NCBI GenBank assembly: GCA_001695595.3
Contig: MBPM02000034.1
Span: 248,001-312,000, forward strand
DNA length: 64,000 nucleotides
Direction of reading: 5' to 3'
From: Plasmopara viticola
Lineage: Eukaryota > Oomycota > Peronosporomycetes > Peronosporales > Peronosporaceae
Below the pieces are notes generated by a model. It searched no databases, was not told the origin of the DNA, and saw nothing but the letters and a program-made list of their open reading frames with translations. The translations under genes were made by a program, and so were the position numbers. Positions 53,765 to 64,000 of this stretch are shown here, in pieces; the first letter of the stretch is position 1; the number at the start of each line of letters is the position of its first letter.

Positions 53765-54825
53765 TTAGGTGGAGCAGCAAGGGTCAACACTGCCGCGCAG
53801 CTTGTCGGCGTCGGTGTCCTTGAATAAAACAAAACCTAGACCGACTCCGATGATCACAGCTACAAACATGAGCGTCTCAAATGTCATGATAATGAGCATA
53901 ATCCAGTAGCCCAGACACAAATGCACCATGTACATGACGGATAGCAACAGTTTGCACCAAAGGGGTAAACGGCGCATGATGCTAAAGTGCGCGTCCGGAA
54001 CGTGACCAGGCTTCGGCACAAATGGCTCAATGCTCATGGCCCTTCCACTTCCAACATACGGTGTGGTCATCGAGATGTAGTCTGCTTGGCTAGTGACAAC
54101 GCCATAGTCTCGGTACAGCCGCGTCTGAACGAACTCGCGTAGCTCTCCAAAACCCTCGAGCGATATGGCCAACAAGACAACGCCCAAGAAGGCAAACGCA
54201 TACTTGACAGCAGACGAAATTACCCAAGGTTGGAACAAAAGCATTAAACACGAGGCATCACTGCCGATGGCCAGCTGAAAGCCGTTAAACATGACGGAGC
54301 CTGCACCGTTGCAAAAATCGTCGGATGAACTTTGCGTCGCCACAAAACTGGTGGGATCACTAAAAATCATTTGCGCGTGCTCCTCTGAACACGCGTATAT
54401 CTTTTGCGATCCCTTGGAGATCCATGGCACAGCGTGCGTGAGCTGATCGTAGCCCTTGCCACATACGGGGCACTTCATGTTTCTTGCGTCCTTGTATATC
54501 TCGTCAGTTGTGATGTCGGCCTCCTGAGGCGAGCCCAAATTCGACGACTGCATCAATAAAAATCAATGCATTATAACGCGTTTATCAGTCAAATGTAAGG
54601 CTATTCAACACTCACCGGGTCGTTCTGCAGTGCGTCAATGTGGCCAGCCATCTCGCACGCGTAGACGTACTGGTCGCCAATAATGGTGGCGTTAATGTCA
54701 GCCTTCACGTCCATATTACACAGCGGACATGTCGTCTTGCGCAGATTTTGGTCGGCATGCGCGCCCAGCACAATTAGCAGCACTAGTGCCGACAACACGG
54801 GCACCAGCACTCGAGCTCTCGCCAT
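53765..54825 (-). CDS. CTR-type copper transporter with two N-terminal YHS-like Cys modules
   Basis: 330 aa from two exons, 54825-54616 and 54547-53765. The 68-bp intron (GTGAGT...GCAG) is phase 0. A signal peptide (MARARVLVPVLSALVLLIVL) precedes two cysteine modules: TCPLCNMDV ... VYACEMAG ... NDP and KCPVCGKGY ... KIYACSEEH ... SDPTSF. These resemble the YHS metal-binding fold and are split by the intron. The CTR domain has TM1 (LLFQPWVISSAVKYAFAFLG), an MX3M motif in TM2 (MLIIM) and GXXXG in TM3 (GVGLG), the family's pore signatures. The C-terminus ends DPCCST, a likely copper-handing Cys pair. Predicted role: copper uptake across plasma or vacuolar membrane. It is divergent to a paralogue at 55468. 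Confidence 0.9.
54548..54615 (-). other. intron of the minus-strand CTR gene (68 bp)
   Basis: Donor GTGAGT directly after the codon for the P of ALQNDP; acceptor TGATGCAG before the Ser-Ser-Asn codons. Splicing keeps the frame and joins the two YHS-like modules. Confidence 0.85.
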
Positions 54826-55467
54826 GACGATAGAGTAAAAGTGGGTAGCGGAAAGTAACATTTGCTCTCGAGCACAAAACCGGGTACTATTATAGTGAAT
54901 AAAGTCAACGGATAAAAGGGGCACGTTTCCTAACTTTAAACTTTTGAAATGCAATGTAAAATGGTAGGCTTCCTGCACTTCCTCCAATCTGGCATGGACT
55001 TGTATAAAAGTGATTGCGATTGTTGCATACCAGCAGCTCGACCAACAGCTGCACCATTCTCCTTTAAGGATGTGGCATTGAAACCCAAATTCTTGCACGA
55101 ATATTATTGAAAGGTATTGTTGAATGAGTGGTATAAATACAGAAGAGCGATCGTCAGCCGTTCTGTCCGCCATTTCCTCGATGGGATGTTGCCAGCTTGG
55201 TGAATGATGGATGCAGCAGTCTCATAAATGTCCATTTTAACAAAAAGCTCCGTACCGACGCAGTGAGTGCCCTTTTAAAGCCAACATTTTAGCCTTACCG
55301 ACGCAGTGACTGCCCTTTTAAAAGCCAACATTTTAGCCCTACTCAAGGTAAAAGAACACCATCTGCCTGTCTGTATTTTGCAAATCGAGACATTTATTAT
55401 TAAGTAACAGAGAGGCAGGTAGGAAGGTAAGTAATTGCCTTCAGTCTTTCATTTGCCCGCCTCCGTG
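54826..55467. promoter_or_regulatory. shared 642-bp region between two divergent CTR genes
   Basis: This lies between the start codons of two copper-transporter paralogues and probably acts as a bidirectional promoter. It contains a tandem duplication at 55253-55339. A start frame that crosses much of it on the minus strand (up to 55173) has no signal peptide and is not credible as coding. No named copper-response element could be identified. Confidence 0.5.
55253..55339. repeat. tandem duplication, 43 + 44 bp, in the CTR intergenic region
   Basis: Units 55253-55295 and 55296-55339 differ by one substitution, one extra A and the last base. Both begin taccgacgcagtga. They sit about 130-215 bp before the plus-strand CTR start. 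Confidence 0.9.
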
Positions 55468-56850
55468 ATGTGTCGCTCGTCTTTGTGGGTAACTACCACC
55501 GCCCTCGTGGCCGCATCGGCGTCCGCGCACATACACCATAATCACCACCACGAGCTGCATCAGCTGCACGATATGCACGCGATGCATGCTCACCGCGGCT
55601 TAGCCACCTCGAGCACCACTGACTACACGTGTCCCGTGTGCGGCATGTCTACAATGGACAGCGGCTACGACAATTCGAACTACGTGGGCATGGCAAATGG
55701 CCAGAAGATTTACTCGTGTGGCATGGCTCCGCGCTCCTTTGACTCCTACAGCACTGAGGTCACAGATACGGCCTACTTGGCTACCAACATGGCCGAGTTT
55801 ATTGTTAACCAGACAGACTCGGATGCGTATGCTAAGTGCACGAATGCTTGCCCTGAGTGCGCAGATGGTATCGAAGACCCTGTGACTGGATCGTCGGTAT
55901 CGACAAAGAACTTTGTTTATGTCTGCTTAACGAACGGCCAAAAAATCTACTTCGCTTCACAAAGCAACAAGAACTCGTACCTTACCAGCGTTAATACCGA
56001 GCCGCGCCACTTGGTGGAAAGTGTTATTTGCTCAGGTGCTACCTGCTCTGACGCCACAACTTTGAAGACATTAAGTCCTGCTGCGCAGAATTTCGTAGCT
56101 GACTTTTCTGCGGCGCCCGCTGCGTCCACGACACCGTCCACCAGCACGAATACCGGGTCGTCGTCCACCAGCTCAGACTTCTGCTCGGGCCAGGGGTCTG
56201 TAATGTTTAATGGCTTTCAGACATCGATCCATGGATCATGCGTGATGCTGTTATTCCAGCCGTGGGTGCTTAACAGTGGCGTAAAGTACGCGCTCGGCTT
56301 TATCGGATGCTTTCTCATCGCATTGTTGAACGAGTCGCTTGTCAAGGGACGGGAAGTTGTACGTCAGCGGTTGTTGGCGGCCCGGAAACTCAGTCCATTC
56401 GACAAGTTTCACAAGATGCAGTGCAAAGGCATTTTGGCCATTCTTTACATGATTCAGATGACCATCGCGTACTTTGCTATGCTCGTAGTCATGACCTACG
56501 AGACGGGTCTTTTTCTGGCCCTTATTGCCGGGTTTGGAGTCGGGTTTTTGCTCTTTAAGAATTTAGACCAAGACATCACAAAGGAGCGTGGCTCGTGGCG
56601 TTTCACGGATCCGTCTACCGTGAGACTTCAGGTGGAGGGTATGTCATGCATGAAAAACTGCGGCACGACGGTGGAGAACGCTCTAAAGAGCGTACCTGGT
56701 GTGACTGACGCAATTGTGGAGTTTGACGAGCGTGCTGCTTACGTCTCGGGCACGGCACAATACAATGACTTGGTGGCAGCCATTGAAGCTGTTGGGTTTA
56801 CGGCCGAAGTTAACACTCAGGGCGGACGTTACATTTCTCCTCGCGCGTAA
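55468..56850 (+). CDS. CTR-type copper transporter fused to a C-terminal HMA domain
   Basis: 460 aa from the ATG at 55468 (the frame opens earlier only at a TTG). A signal peptide (about 1-20) is followed by a His/Met-rich segment (21-42, HIHHNHHH, HDMHAMHAH), then two YHS-like Cys modules (TCPVCGMST ... KIYSCGMA; ACPECADGI ... KIYFAS) and a Thr/Ser linker. The CTR domain has LLFQPWVLNSGVKYALGFIG, MX3M as MLVVM, and GXXXG as GFGVG. A cytosolic HMA domain (about 381-450) carries GMSCMKNC (391-398), a CxxxC variant of the usual CxxC copper site. Predicted role: copper import, with capture by the luminal His/Met/Cys region and hand-off to the built-in HMA chaperone domain. It is divergent to the CTR paralogue at 53765-54825. 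Confidence 0.92.
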   Translation: MCRSSLWVTTTALVAASASAHIHHNHHHELHQLHDMHAMHAHRGLATSSTTDYTCPVCGMSTMDSGYDNSNYVGMANGQKIYSCGMAPRSFDSYSTEVTDTAYLATNMAEFIVNQTDSDAYAKCTNACPECADGIEDPVTGSSVSTKNFVYVCLTNGQKIYFASQSNKNSYLTSVNTEPRHLVESVICSGATCSDATTLKTLSPAAQNFVADFSAAPAASTTPSTSTNTGSSSTSSDFCSGQGSVMFNGFQTSIHGSCVMLLFQPWVLNSGVKYALGFIGCFLIALLNESLVKGREVVRQRLLAARKLSPFDKFHKMQCKGILAILYMIQMTIAYFAMLVVMTYETGLFLALIAGFGVGFLLFKNLDQDITKERGSWRFTDPSTVRLQVEGMSCMKNCGTTVENALKSVPGVTDAIVEFDERAAYVSGTAQYNDLVAAIEAVGFTAEVNTQGGRYISPRA

Positions 56851-57191
56851 GAGTTTTAACGCTGTACTTAAAAAAGCAGCGTCATTTCTCACTTTGATGT
56901 ATTGGTATTTTATATGCTGCGTGGGATGTAGTGAACGCCGCAAGGACATTTGACTTTGCATTAAATAGGTTTTCTTCCGACTTTGGTCGTATTGGTATAA
57001 AGACTAGTCTTGAGAGTGATTTGCATCAAGTATTAACTTAACTGACACATTTCATGCTCATCCACTGACACATGTACGCATCAGCCAGTTTATTCCTCAC
57101 AGTGGCCAGCACAGTGCATTAAACAGACGTTTTAAAATGGTTTGGCGTGATTGTTGACAGAACTTTAATGTCTATGTACCCGCTCTCTCTT

Positions 57192-58121
57192 TTACTGCTT
57201 TGTAAAAGGCTCTTGGAAAGTCTCTAGTAGCTGTCGCACCTTCTTGGCACCTAACCCAGGGCAAAGCGACAGCTCTTCCATCGATGCATTCATCACCCCC
57301 TTCACGGTTCCAAATGTGGACAGCAGTGTGACAACATCCGTCTTGTTTACTGATCGGATGGACGTGAGTACGTCGTTAGCTTTGGGCAGAAATTCCGCCT
57401 CGATCTTCTCCTTAATGATCGTTGCTGACTTGTTTTCGTATGCTTTAAATGTCTCCAAGTACCGAGCAGCTTCTAACCAACTCCACGCGAGTATCAGTGT
57501 GAAATCGCTCAACAGTGTGACGCGGTTGATCTCCCGTAGTGCCACCTCGTTGTCGTCCACGTCTACAAAGCACAAGACGAGCTTAGTTTTATAGCGCGTC
57601 GGATCGTCCTTCCTTATACTCTGCACACGTTCGTCCAAGTACGAATTATGTAGCAAGTGATACCTTACACTCAGAAACAGAACGCAGCATGACGACTCGC
57701 CCATAACATAATCCGGAATCAGTCCATCCCGGAACTCGAGCCCGACGTTGTGCACTGCCTTGAGCATCGGATTTCCCTTCTGGCGTCGATTCACGTAAAC
57801 AGTAGCAGCTGCATCTCGCACTGGATTTTTTTCCGCTTGAGGTAATGGTGCCACATATGATGGCGTCTTTCTTAATTGCGCAAAGGCCTCACTGAATGTC
57901 AGTGAGGGCGGTACGGATCCGTCTTCCCGCGGCAGGTAGCGGGGCTCGTCGCCGCCATCAGCGATCGCTGATGGCATTATCCGTGAGTCTAATAAGCTTG
58001 GGACGCTGACATCCGATTTTAAATGCAGTGGAGACGACTGCGGCAGATTTGCATGGACGACATCACCGCCGTTGTTGTCGCTAATGCCAGCGCTTACTTT
58101 AAGAGAAAGTTTGTCTTCCAT
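57192..58121 (-). CDS. ERCC1: ERCC1/RAD10-like DNA repair protein
   Basis: 309 aa from the ATG at 58121 (the frame extends 7 codons further, to a TTG). It is the non-catalytic partner of XPF in the structure-specific endonuclease that makes the 5' incision in nucleotide excision repair and acts in crosslink repair. The central domain (about 115-230) has NPMLKAVHNVGLEF, DGLIPDYVMGESSCCVLFLS and LILAWSWLEAARYLETFKAY. The C-terminal helix-hairpin-helix pair (about 245-305) has SVNKTDVVTLLSTFG, then LSLCPGLGAKKVRQLLETFQ. All are close to animal and plant ERCC1. It is a single exon, convergent with the CTR-HMA gene 341 bp away. Confidence 0.95.
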   Translation of the reverse strand: MEDKLSLKVSAGISDNNGGDVVHANLPQSSPLHLKSDVSVPSLLDSRIMPSAIADGGDEPRYLPREDGSVPPSLTFSEAFAQLRKTPSYVAPLPQAEKNPVRDAAATVYVNRRQKGNPMLKAVHNVGLEFRDGLIPDYVMGESSCCVLFLSVRYHLLHNSYLDERVQSIRKDDPTRYKTKLVLCFVDVDDNEVALREINRVTLLSDFTLILAWSWLEAARYLETFKAYENKSATIIKEKIEAEFLPKANDVLTSIRSVNKTDVVTLLSTFGTVKGVMNASMEELSLCPGLGAKKVRQLLETFQEPFTKQ

Positions 58122-61100
58122 TAATAATTGTATAGTCAGCAATATATATTCAAGTATTATTCAAAAGGACCTTGTCGGATCTCAGACAGGCGTGCGAAGC
58201 CGTTGATATGGTCTACATCCGAACAATAAGGCCAATTGTCTAAAAAACATCCGGAGAGCTAAGTGCTCGGGTTTGTAGAAGCTGCTTAAAACATCCAGAT
58301 TCGAATTTTTAAAAGAGTCCATTTATATTGAGCGTTTACCTGCCATTAACTTTTTGCCGTTTAGAGGCGAGAGTTTAATGTTAGTGCGACCTATGCCTTC
58401 CCAAGATTTTCTACATTGCATTTGAGTCTGACGTTTTCTTTCGCATTTCAGTCTTTTTCTACATGGGTCAGTAATTCTTCGCTAAGGAAACCCAAGTCTA
58501 TTTTTTTTATAAACTAAACTTCATAATTGCTACCGTCCGACTTTGACTATCCTTAAGACTAATTAACGATGTAGCTTAAAGAGCGCGAAGCTTTGGCGGT
58601 GGGGATGTCCATTCGCATAAGGCTATCGTCAAGGCTCTTTTCACGGCTGAAATTACTCTGAAGACCAGCATCGAATCTGTTCTCCGGCCGAAGAGCAGAA
58701 AGATATGTATTGTGAAGATGGCGGTATCTAGCACTGTAAATTTAAAGGCTAACTTTCTCAAGTGTAGCCTGGTGACAACTTCTGGATTCAAGACGCCTTA
58801 AACCGAGGGATTATGGCGTTAGAGCGTTGTATAGACCCTAAAGGTGCTAGCGTCACAAGAGCTTACACGACGCTCACTTCTTAAGCTATCTAACACTCGT
58901 TCACGGTAGTTTGATGCCGATGGTCAACCACAAAACTACCAGCAAATTCTTATTCATTGGGCGACCAGCAGCTTAGCCTTCGATTGGCTCTGCTTGAGCG
59001 CTCCAAACAACCAGCGTGGCTCGTACGCTTACCAGGTTTACTACGTCGCGTGTAGGTGCGTCACTAAACTTCTGCGTCGCGCTTGGGTTTGTGGTGGTGT
59101 AATGGTATGCATTAATCCAAAGTACAGAGATTCGGAGCTCTTGCAATATATGCCAATCATGCAGTAAAATTCCCCAATCTGAGACAAGCTTGTATGACGG
59201 GGGCCAATTTGCGATGAGCAAGTCATTACTTCGGCTTTGACGGCCAAACCCAACCTCTATTGCCAAAGTCGCGCCTATTATAAAGGCCACTCTGGCAGCA
59301 ACTTCAGCGCCTAAGCCGTGGGTAGCAAGCCTCAAAGCATGTGCTTTAAAGAAAGCTGCGAAAGCAAAGAAGGCTCGAAATTAGATTTCAATTACAAGGC
59401 GGTAGAAAACGCGGACCAGACCTTTATGATTAACAAATACCTCCGCCTTTGGGCAATAATTATGCCAAAAACTTGCCTGGCTCTTTGCCCACAAGGGCTG
59501 CGAATAAGTTCCGTTTAGTCACAGCGTATAAATCGCTGGGACTTAGCGTCCGACCCACCGGTCAAGCAAAAAGCCTCCACCAAAAGTGTCTAAGAAGTCA
59601 TAATTTCCAAAAACAAAAGTTTCACCTATCGACGATGTCACTTCAAATAGGTATTCAAGAGAGGGAATTAAAAACAACAGCCCCCATACATTCCTAAGAT
59701 TCTGTGGTCACTCTCTCATGGCCCGGTATCACTGCAAATTGTCAGCGCGTGAGAGGTCTTCTTTCTTTGAAGTGCATTTCTTGGCTAAGCTTTTAAAATT
59801 CAAATCCTTCAGCACAAAATTGAATTAATCACGCAGGCAAAGAGGACATTACGTCCTTGTGGTTTAAACATGCTCGTAACAATTGGCAAGCAAACTACGC
59901 TGGAAGCTGACGATCGGCTTGAGCATGTGAGCTTCAAAGGCGTCATTTAACATTCAGGCAGCACCTTTGCCATAATATGATCGTCACTACTAGTGGTCAA
60001 AATGTACTCGAACTGTTTTGCTTGTCCTTTTTTAGGTTATTAGCAAAATCTTAGCGCACTGACAGCTGTGGGTGTGCTGAGCTCCACCTCGATGTAAAGA
60101 GTGCGACTTCATCGTATGTAGATGATCGATTAAGGAGCTATACGAGCAGCACGTCAGCTCGGTAAATCGCACAGCGGTATCGACGGCTGACCTTTAGTAA
60201 TTGGCGAGCTCAATGTCTGTATGGCTATGATGAAAAAAAAAGTGAAAAAAGTGCTATTGGTGGGATATCTATCGTTATCATTATGCAGTCATGAAAAAAA
60301 GAATTCAGCAAAAAGATTGGACATATATTAATAAATTTAGGCATCGATAGAGCACGATCATAGGGTACGATACGATTTGGCACGCGAGATATCCGCGACC
60401 CTACAGTGACAGATTTCTAATCGCCTCTGTAGCGATCTCTAGGCAGACACAATTGTGAGTGAGTGAGGCGGAATAATGATGTACGATCACCGACATTTGT
60501 TGAAGTTCTTAGAGGTTCGCTCATTCGGGCCCTTAACCATTGTGAGACCCAGCTCTCTTCACTGATGACTCACAACAGTTTCAATTTTCTTGCACACAGC
60601 GGCACTTCAAAAGATCAGGCGAACTGGCAGTCGTCATTCACGCCAGGAATTATATTTACATATGTCCCACGCTCGGTCAGATCTTAAATAAAACAGCGCT
60701 GCGCTGACTAAGTACAGCCAAAAAATTGGCTCGAAGTATAAAATACATACCAAGTATGACGTCTTGGCGAGAATTTTTGAAAGCTCAGATGTGATCGTAC
60801 AATAGGGCTCTTTTAAAGTTGATCTTAATATTGGGGCTCGTCACAGTATAATACATTTCCCTAGCATCAACGCACTCCTGAATGTAACTTTTATCCGCAT
60901 AGCCTCACCCTTACGAACAAAGTCAACAATTATAGGAATCACCTCGACATTTGTTGTCAAAAACAAAATTTGTTTCTTTGCTGTTGGTCTTGCCCTCAGT
61001 CTCGGCTTGGTTAAACCACTTAGTGTGAAGTACTTCCAGAAGTCGCACGTATTGGCTCGGGAAACACATCAGAATCATGTAAGCTTGAGACAGCAGCGGT

Positions 61101-61475
61101 GTCACATCCGTAAGGAGTACGTGCATTATCAACCAGCCCTTTCCTTTGCTGTTCTTGTTTTGCTGTACGATGTGTGCGTAGATACAACTCGTGAAAGCAA
61201 TCGATTCGTATGTTCTTTCAGCCAGGCGAGGTCTTAGCTGTAACTTTTCTCGACTCTTTGTAGCAATAAATCAACAGTTATGTCACGGGTGAAGGAAGCC
61301 GCAAAACCTCTTTATCTGGTACTTGCTAGAGTAAACGATCTCTTCGCTGCATCGGCCAACAAAAAGCATCAATCAAATCAATGGCCTCTCTTGCCGCAGT
61401 GCTGTCAAACCAGAAAATTTCACTTGTGAAGATCATTATGAAGGTGTTGGCCGTGTTAAATTAGCTGCTCAGATG
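58122..61475. other. gene-poor region, nothing recognised
   Basis: No supportable gene. The frames at 58576-58791 and 58973-59335 (minus) and 59318-59697 (plus) are short, overlapping and featureless. Confidence 0.5.
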
Positions 61476-61919
61476 TCATATCATCATGATGGGACATGTA
61501 GCATAGCTTCTGGCTTCTAGCTGAGGGTTTTGCTTCGACATGATCCAGTTGGATCGCTCTGGCATCGATGCTGGTCCATTTCGCTCCGCACCATCACCAT
61601 AACTAATACGCGAGTCACCATTAATATAAAAATTTCTTAGGCCAAATTCGCTATCACTTTTCAAGTCGATCGTGACAATCTTTTTCTGGATTTTAAGGTC
61701 CAAAGCTGGTTCACCCGCGTGAAGCTTGGTTTCACTTTGTCGATCTCTGCTCCAACAGAAGATATTTACCGTTTGCGGACCTTCGCCCTTCACTGGAAGG
61801 CCGGACAAAAGCTTTAGATAGGGGTCGCTAAACATCTTTGGGAAAAAAGTTACGTTCGTTGACACATTTTTGGGGCCGCGGTCCTCACGCAGAACTTGGT
61901 GTACCTTTTTGTACTAGCT
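61476..61919 (-). CDS. unassigned ORF, possible gene remnant or exon
   Basis: A frame of about 145 codons, open back to a TAG near 61919, reads KVHQVLREDRGPKNVSTNV, then SDPYLKLLSGLPVKGEGP, QKKIVTIDLKSDSEFGLRNF and a Cys-containing end. There is no ATG near its start, no signal peptide and no recognised domain. The composition looks protein-like. It may be an exon or a relic of a gene that also includes the minus-strand frame at 63330-63682. Confidence 0.25.
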
Positions 61920-63329
61920 GTTATGTTGCCATGCTCGTATCTTTGTGTCATACAGCAGCCATGCTAGCTATTTTTTAGCCTCCGTGGCAGCAACATCAAG
62001 GCGGTGCAAATACTTCAACGGCAAGTCGTCTCACATGGTAAAATTATCTTGCGAGAGTTAAGATTAAGCGCCAGAACCACTTTAACAAATCACACTGCAG
62101 CTCTTTCCAGTTGCATGGCAAAGTTGCTGGTATAATGCATCCTGCAGGGCCGGTAATAGCTCCCTATCACTCTATACAATTTCTCCTTCGATTGCAATTG
62201 TTTACGATAGAGGCCTTGGCTCTGCTATTTCATGTTCATGCTCTATTGTCATTTTGATTCCTCTTAAAACTTCTTGAGCTTAAAGATCGTTGACATGAAA
62301 TAAGCGAGACGATTGCCTGAATGTTATTATCGTAGTAGTGACAGCCACTGCGGGTTTTCCCGACAATTTGATCTAAACCATCTGGATCAAGATTCGTTCC
62401 GCGAGAGGCGACAGATTTTACATTCATATCCATTTTTCTCACCATTTTGTCCACGGCCACGGTTGGCGTTTGTTAAAATGTCTTTTTCCTCCAAAAGTTG
62501 CTTTACAGCTGCAATTGAAATTTGCACCTAAAGCCTCAAAGTCTCGGTCCTTGTTTCAATATCTTATCAATTCTGCACGATTGTCGCTTAAGCAAGATAT
62601 AGTTACATTCACTCTTGACCTTTTTAATTGTTCGATTTATCTTCTAATGTTACCAACTAGTGCATTGGATGCCGTAATAATTTACTTCACATTCTAGACA
62701 ATGCTGTGTATGCTCAGGTGACAAACGTCGACTTGACACTAAAGAAAGAAGTAACTTTATTTTGACCTCAGCCGAGAATCAGAATTTGGAGTTGATCAGG
62801 TTGTCCACTTGGATCCTTGGCTCGACCTTCATTCTCGACACTTCTTCTTGCAGTCCCAGGGCTCTATGAAAGCGTGCCACGTATAACTTTATGATTAATG
62901 CAAAGCATGTACTGTACTTTAAATTTGGCAAATTTATGCAACGCGTGCGTGCTCGCTTCAATTAAGTGCACAATGCGCTGGGATGAGCTGACCCTAGCTT
63001 CTTTTATTAAATGTAGTAAAGCCGTAACAGTCGAACGTTGACCTATGCCTGATCCAGGTTGAAGATAAGTGCTAGTACTATATAAGTAGTATCTTTGTCA
63101 ACCGGCCCTTGATCAGCATTGCAGTATGTGCTCTTAGGTGATTAAAGTCTTGCAGAAGCGTGGCGAATCATGTCGTAAATTTTTTCTCATGTTCTTCCGC
63201 ATCAAAGTCTTTTTGGATTTTTGGCCTCACGTCTAATGTCTTATGTCATATCTAGACAACCTTGCGCGTCGGTGGAGCGATGGCTAATGAGGCTTTCTTT
63301 CATTAATTATCAATCGGGTCTTCTGCAAA
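61920..63329. other. intergenic, nothing recognised
   Basis: No gene I can support. A minus-strand frame at 62236-62460 is open but featureless. Confidence 0.45.
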
Positions 63330-63682
63330 TCACGGTGGCTCGTAATCGTCGGTTAAGGCGTAAGAGGGAGAACTGAGACTTTTCTTGTTCATTCTGATGA
63401 TAGAGCGCCTTTCAACGCTTGTACGATCCGCATATTTGACTACTACAACAAGGTCACCGGCGATCCTGCTTCTAAAAGCGAGTTCGTCTTTTGCTTGAGC
63501 CTCCCCTTTGTTATTAACCACTCCGTAAAGCAGAAAATTCGGTAACGCGTACGATTGTGTTGACGTGTCTCTGTTATACATTGCAATCACACATTCCGTC
63601 CGGACTGCCGACTTAAGAAAAAGGTACTTTGGTAATCTTAATTTTCTGGAGAATGTTACTTTGTGTACTCGGCAGCGGAACT
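63330..63682 (-). CDS. unassigned ORF, possible exon or relic
   Basis: This frame is open from a stop near 63683 to 63330, about 117 codons. It includes VTFSRKLRLPKYLFLKSAVR, CVIAMYNRDTSTQSYALPNF and RIAGDLVVVVKYADRT. Hydrophobic and charged residues alternate as in a folded protein, but I do not recognise the family. There is no upstream ATG in frame except an internal one at 63587. The gene, if real, may continue upstream. Confidence 0.25.
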
Positions 63683-64000
63683 AATTAACTTTCTTGGTGG
63701 CGCTTGACGTAGTGGTGCTTCTTGGGATTGCTACTTCCATCTTGGCGAAGCGTAGGACGCAACATTCGCGCCATGTGGAAATCTTACACGGCGAGCCAGG
63801 TATACAATCGTGGTGTACAATATTTATATCCTAAGTTAGCACCCTTTTACTATTATTACTTGATCTCCTTCAATAGCAAGTATAGTAAATTTGGAGAACA
63901 TTACGTTGTTCGACCACGCTTACAGCTTAGGATTTACTCATGACTTGCAGCAAAGGCTGTAGTTGACGAGCGGTGCTCGTAATATTAAGTACTTCTGTCC
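63683..64000. other. window end, nothing recognised
   Basis: No supportable feature. The plus-strand frame at 63722-63943 is short and featureless. Confidence 0.4.

Noticed and set aside
54826..55173. N-terminal extension of the minus-strand CTR frame to 55173
   Set aside because: The ATG at 54825 gives a proper signal peptide. The upstream part is promoter-like and replaces the signal peptide with an unrelated sequence.

Overview
This is a eukaryotic nuclear window, most likely from a peronosporalean oomycete (Phytophthora or downy-mildew type). The reasons are the very short introns (about 68-90 bp), compact gene islands set in AT-rich, transposon-littered deserts, an oomycete-style initiator-like motif (40192-40206), GPI-anchored GH72-type proteins, CTR copper transporters with unusual N-termini, and a possible RXLR-effector relic. 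Species cannot be told from the sequence.

Layout. 1-21.3 kb is gene-poor and full of relics: a decayed Ty1/copia integrase, five insertions of one short SINE-like family (the last at 28.8-29.5 kb), a broken hAT transposon, a frameshifted GH72 gene, a possible effector relic, a third GH72 fragment, and two neighbouring long-TIR DNA elements at 16.7-19.5 kb. The first of these two carries a decayed piece of dynein heavy chain, like a Pack-type (gene-capturing) element.

21.3-28.7 kb is a compact island of three genes: a TBC1D19-like RabGAP (+), a 1397-aa PHD-ankyrin-HECT-like protein (-) whose HECT catalytic cysteine appears replaced by Asn, and a mitochondrial carrier (+). 29.5-40.2 kb is a desert with a second copia relic. 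An intact GH72 gene sits at 40.2-42.0 kb, in opposite orientation to its frameshifted paralogue 31 kb away. 42.0-48.9 kb is empty.

48.9-58.1 kb is the second island: a large unrecognised membrane/coiled-coil protein (+), a four-LysM protein (-), two divergently transcribed CTR copper transporters with YHS-like cysteine modules (one ending in an HMA copper-binding domain), and ERCC1 (-). The two CTR genes share a 642-bp intergenic region and plausibly act together in copper uptake or handling. 58.1-64.0 kb has only weak unassigned ORFs.

The genes belong to unrelated housekeeping pathways (membrane traffic, ubiquitin/chromatin, mitochondrial transport, cell-wall glucan remodelling, copper transport, DNA repair). 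Apart from the CTR pair, there is no sign that they form one system. The most unusual items are the dynein-carrying TIR element and its neighbour, the YHS-CTR(-HMA) pair, and the cysteine-less HECT protein.
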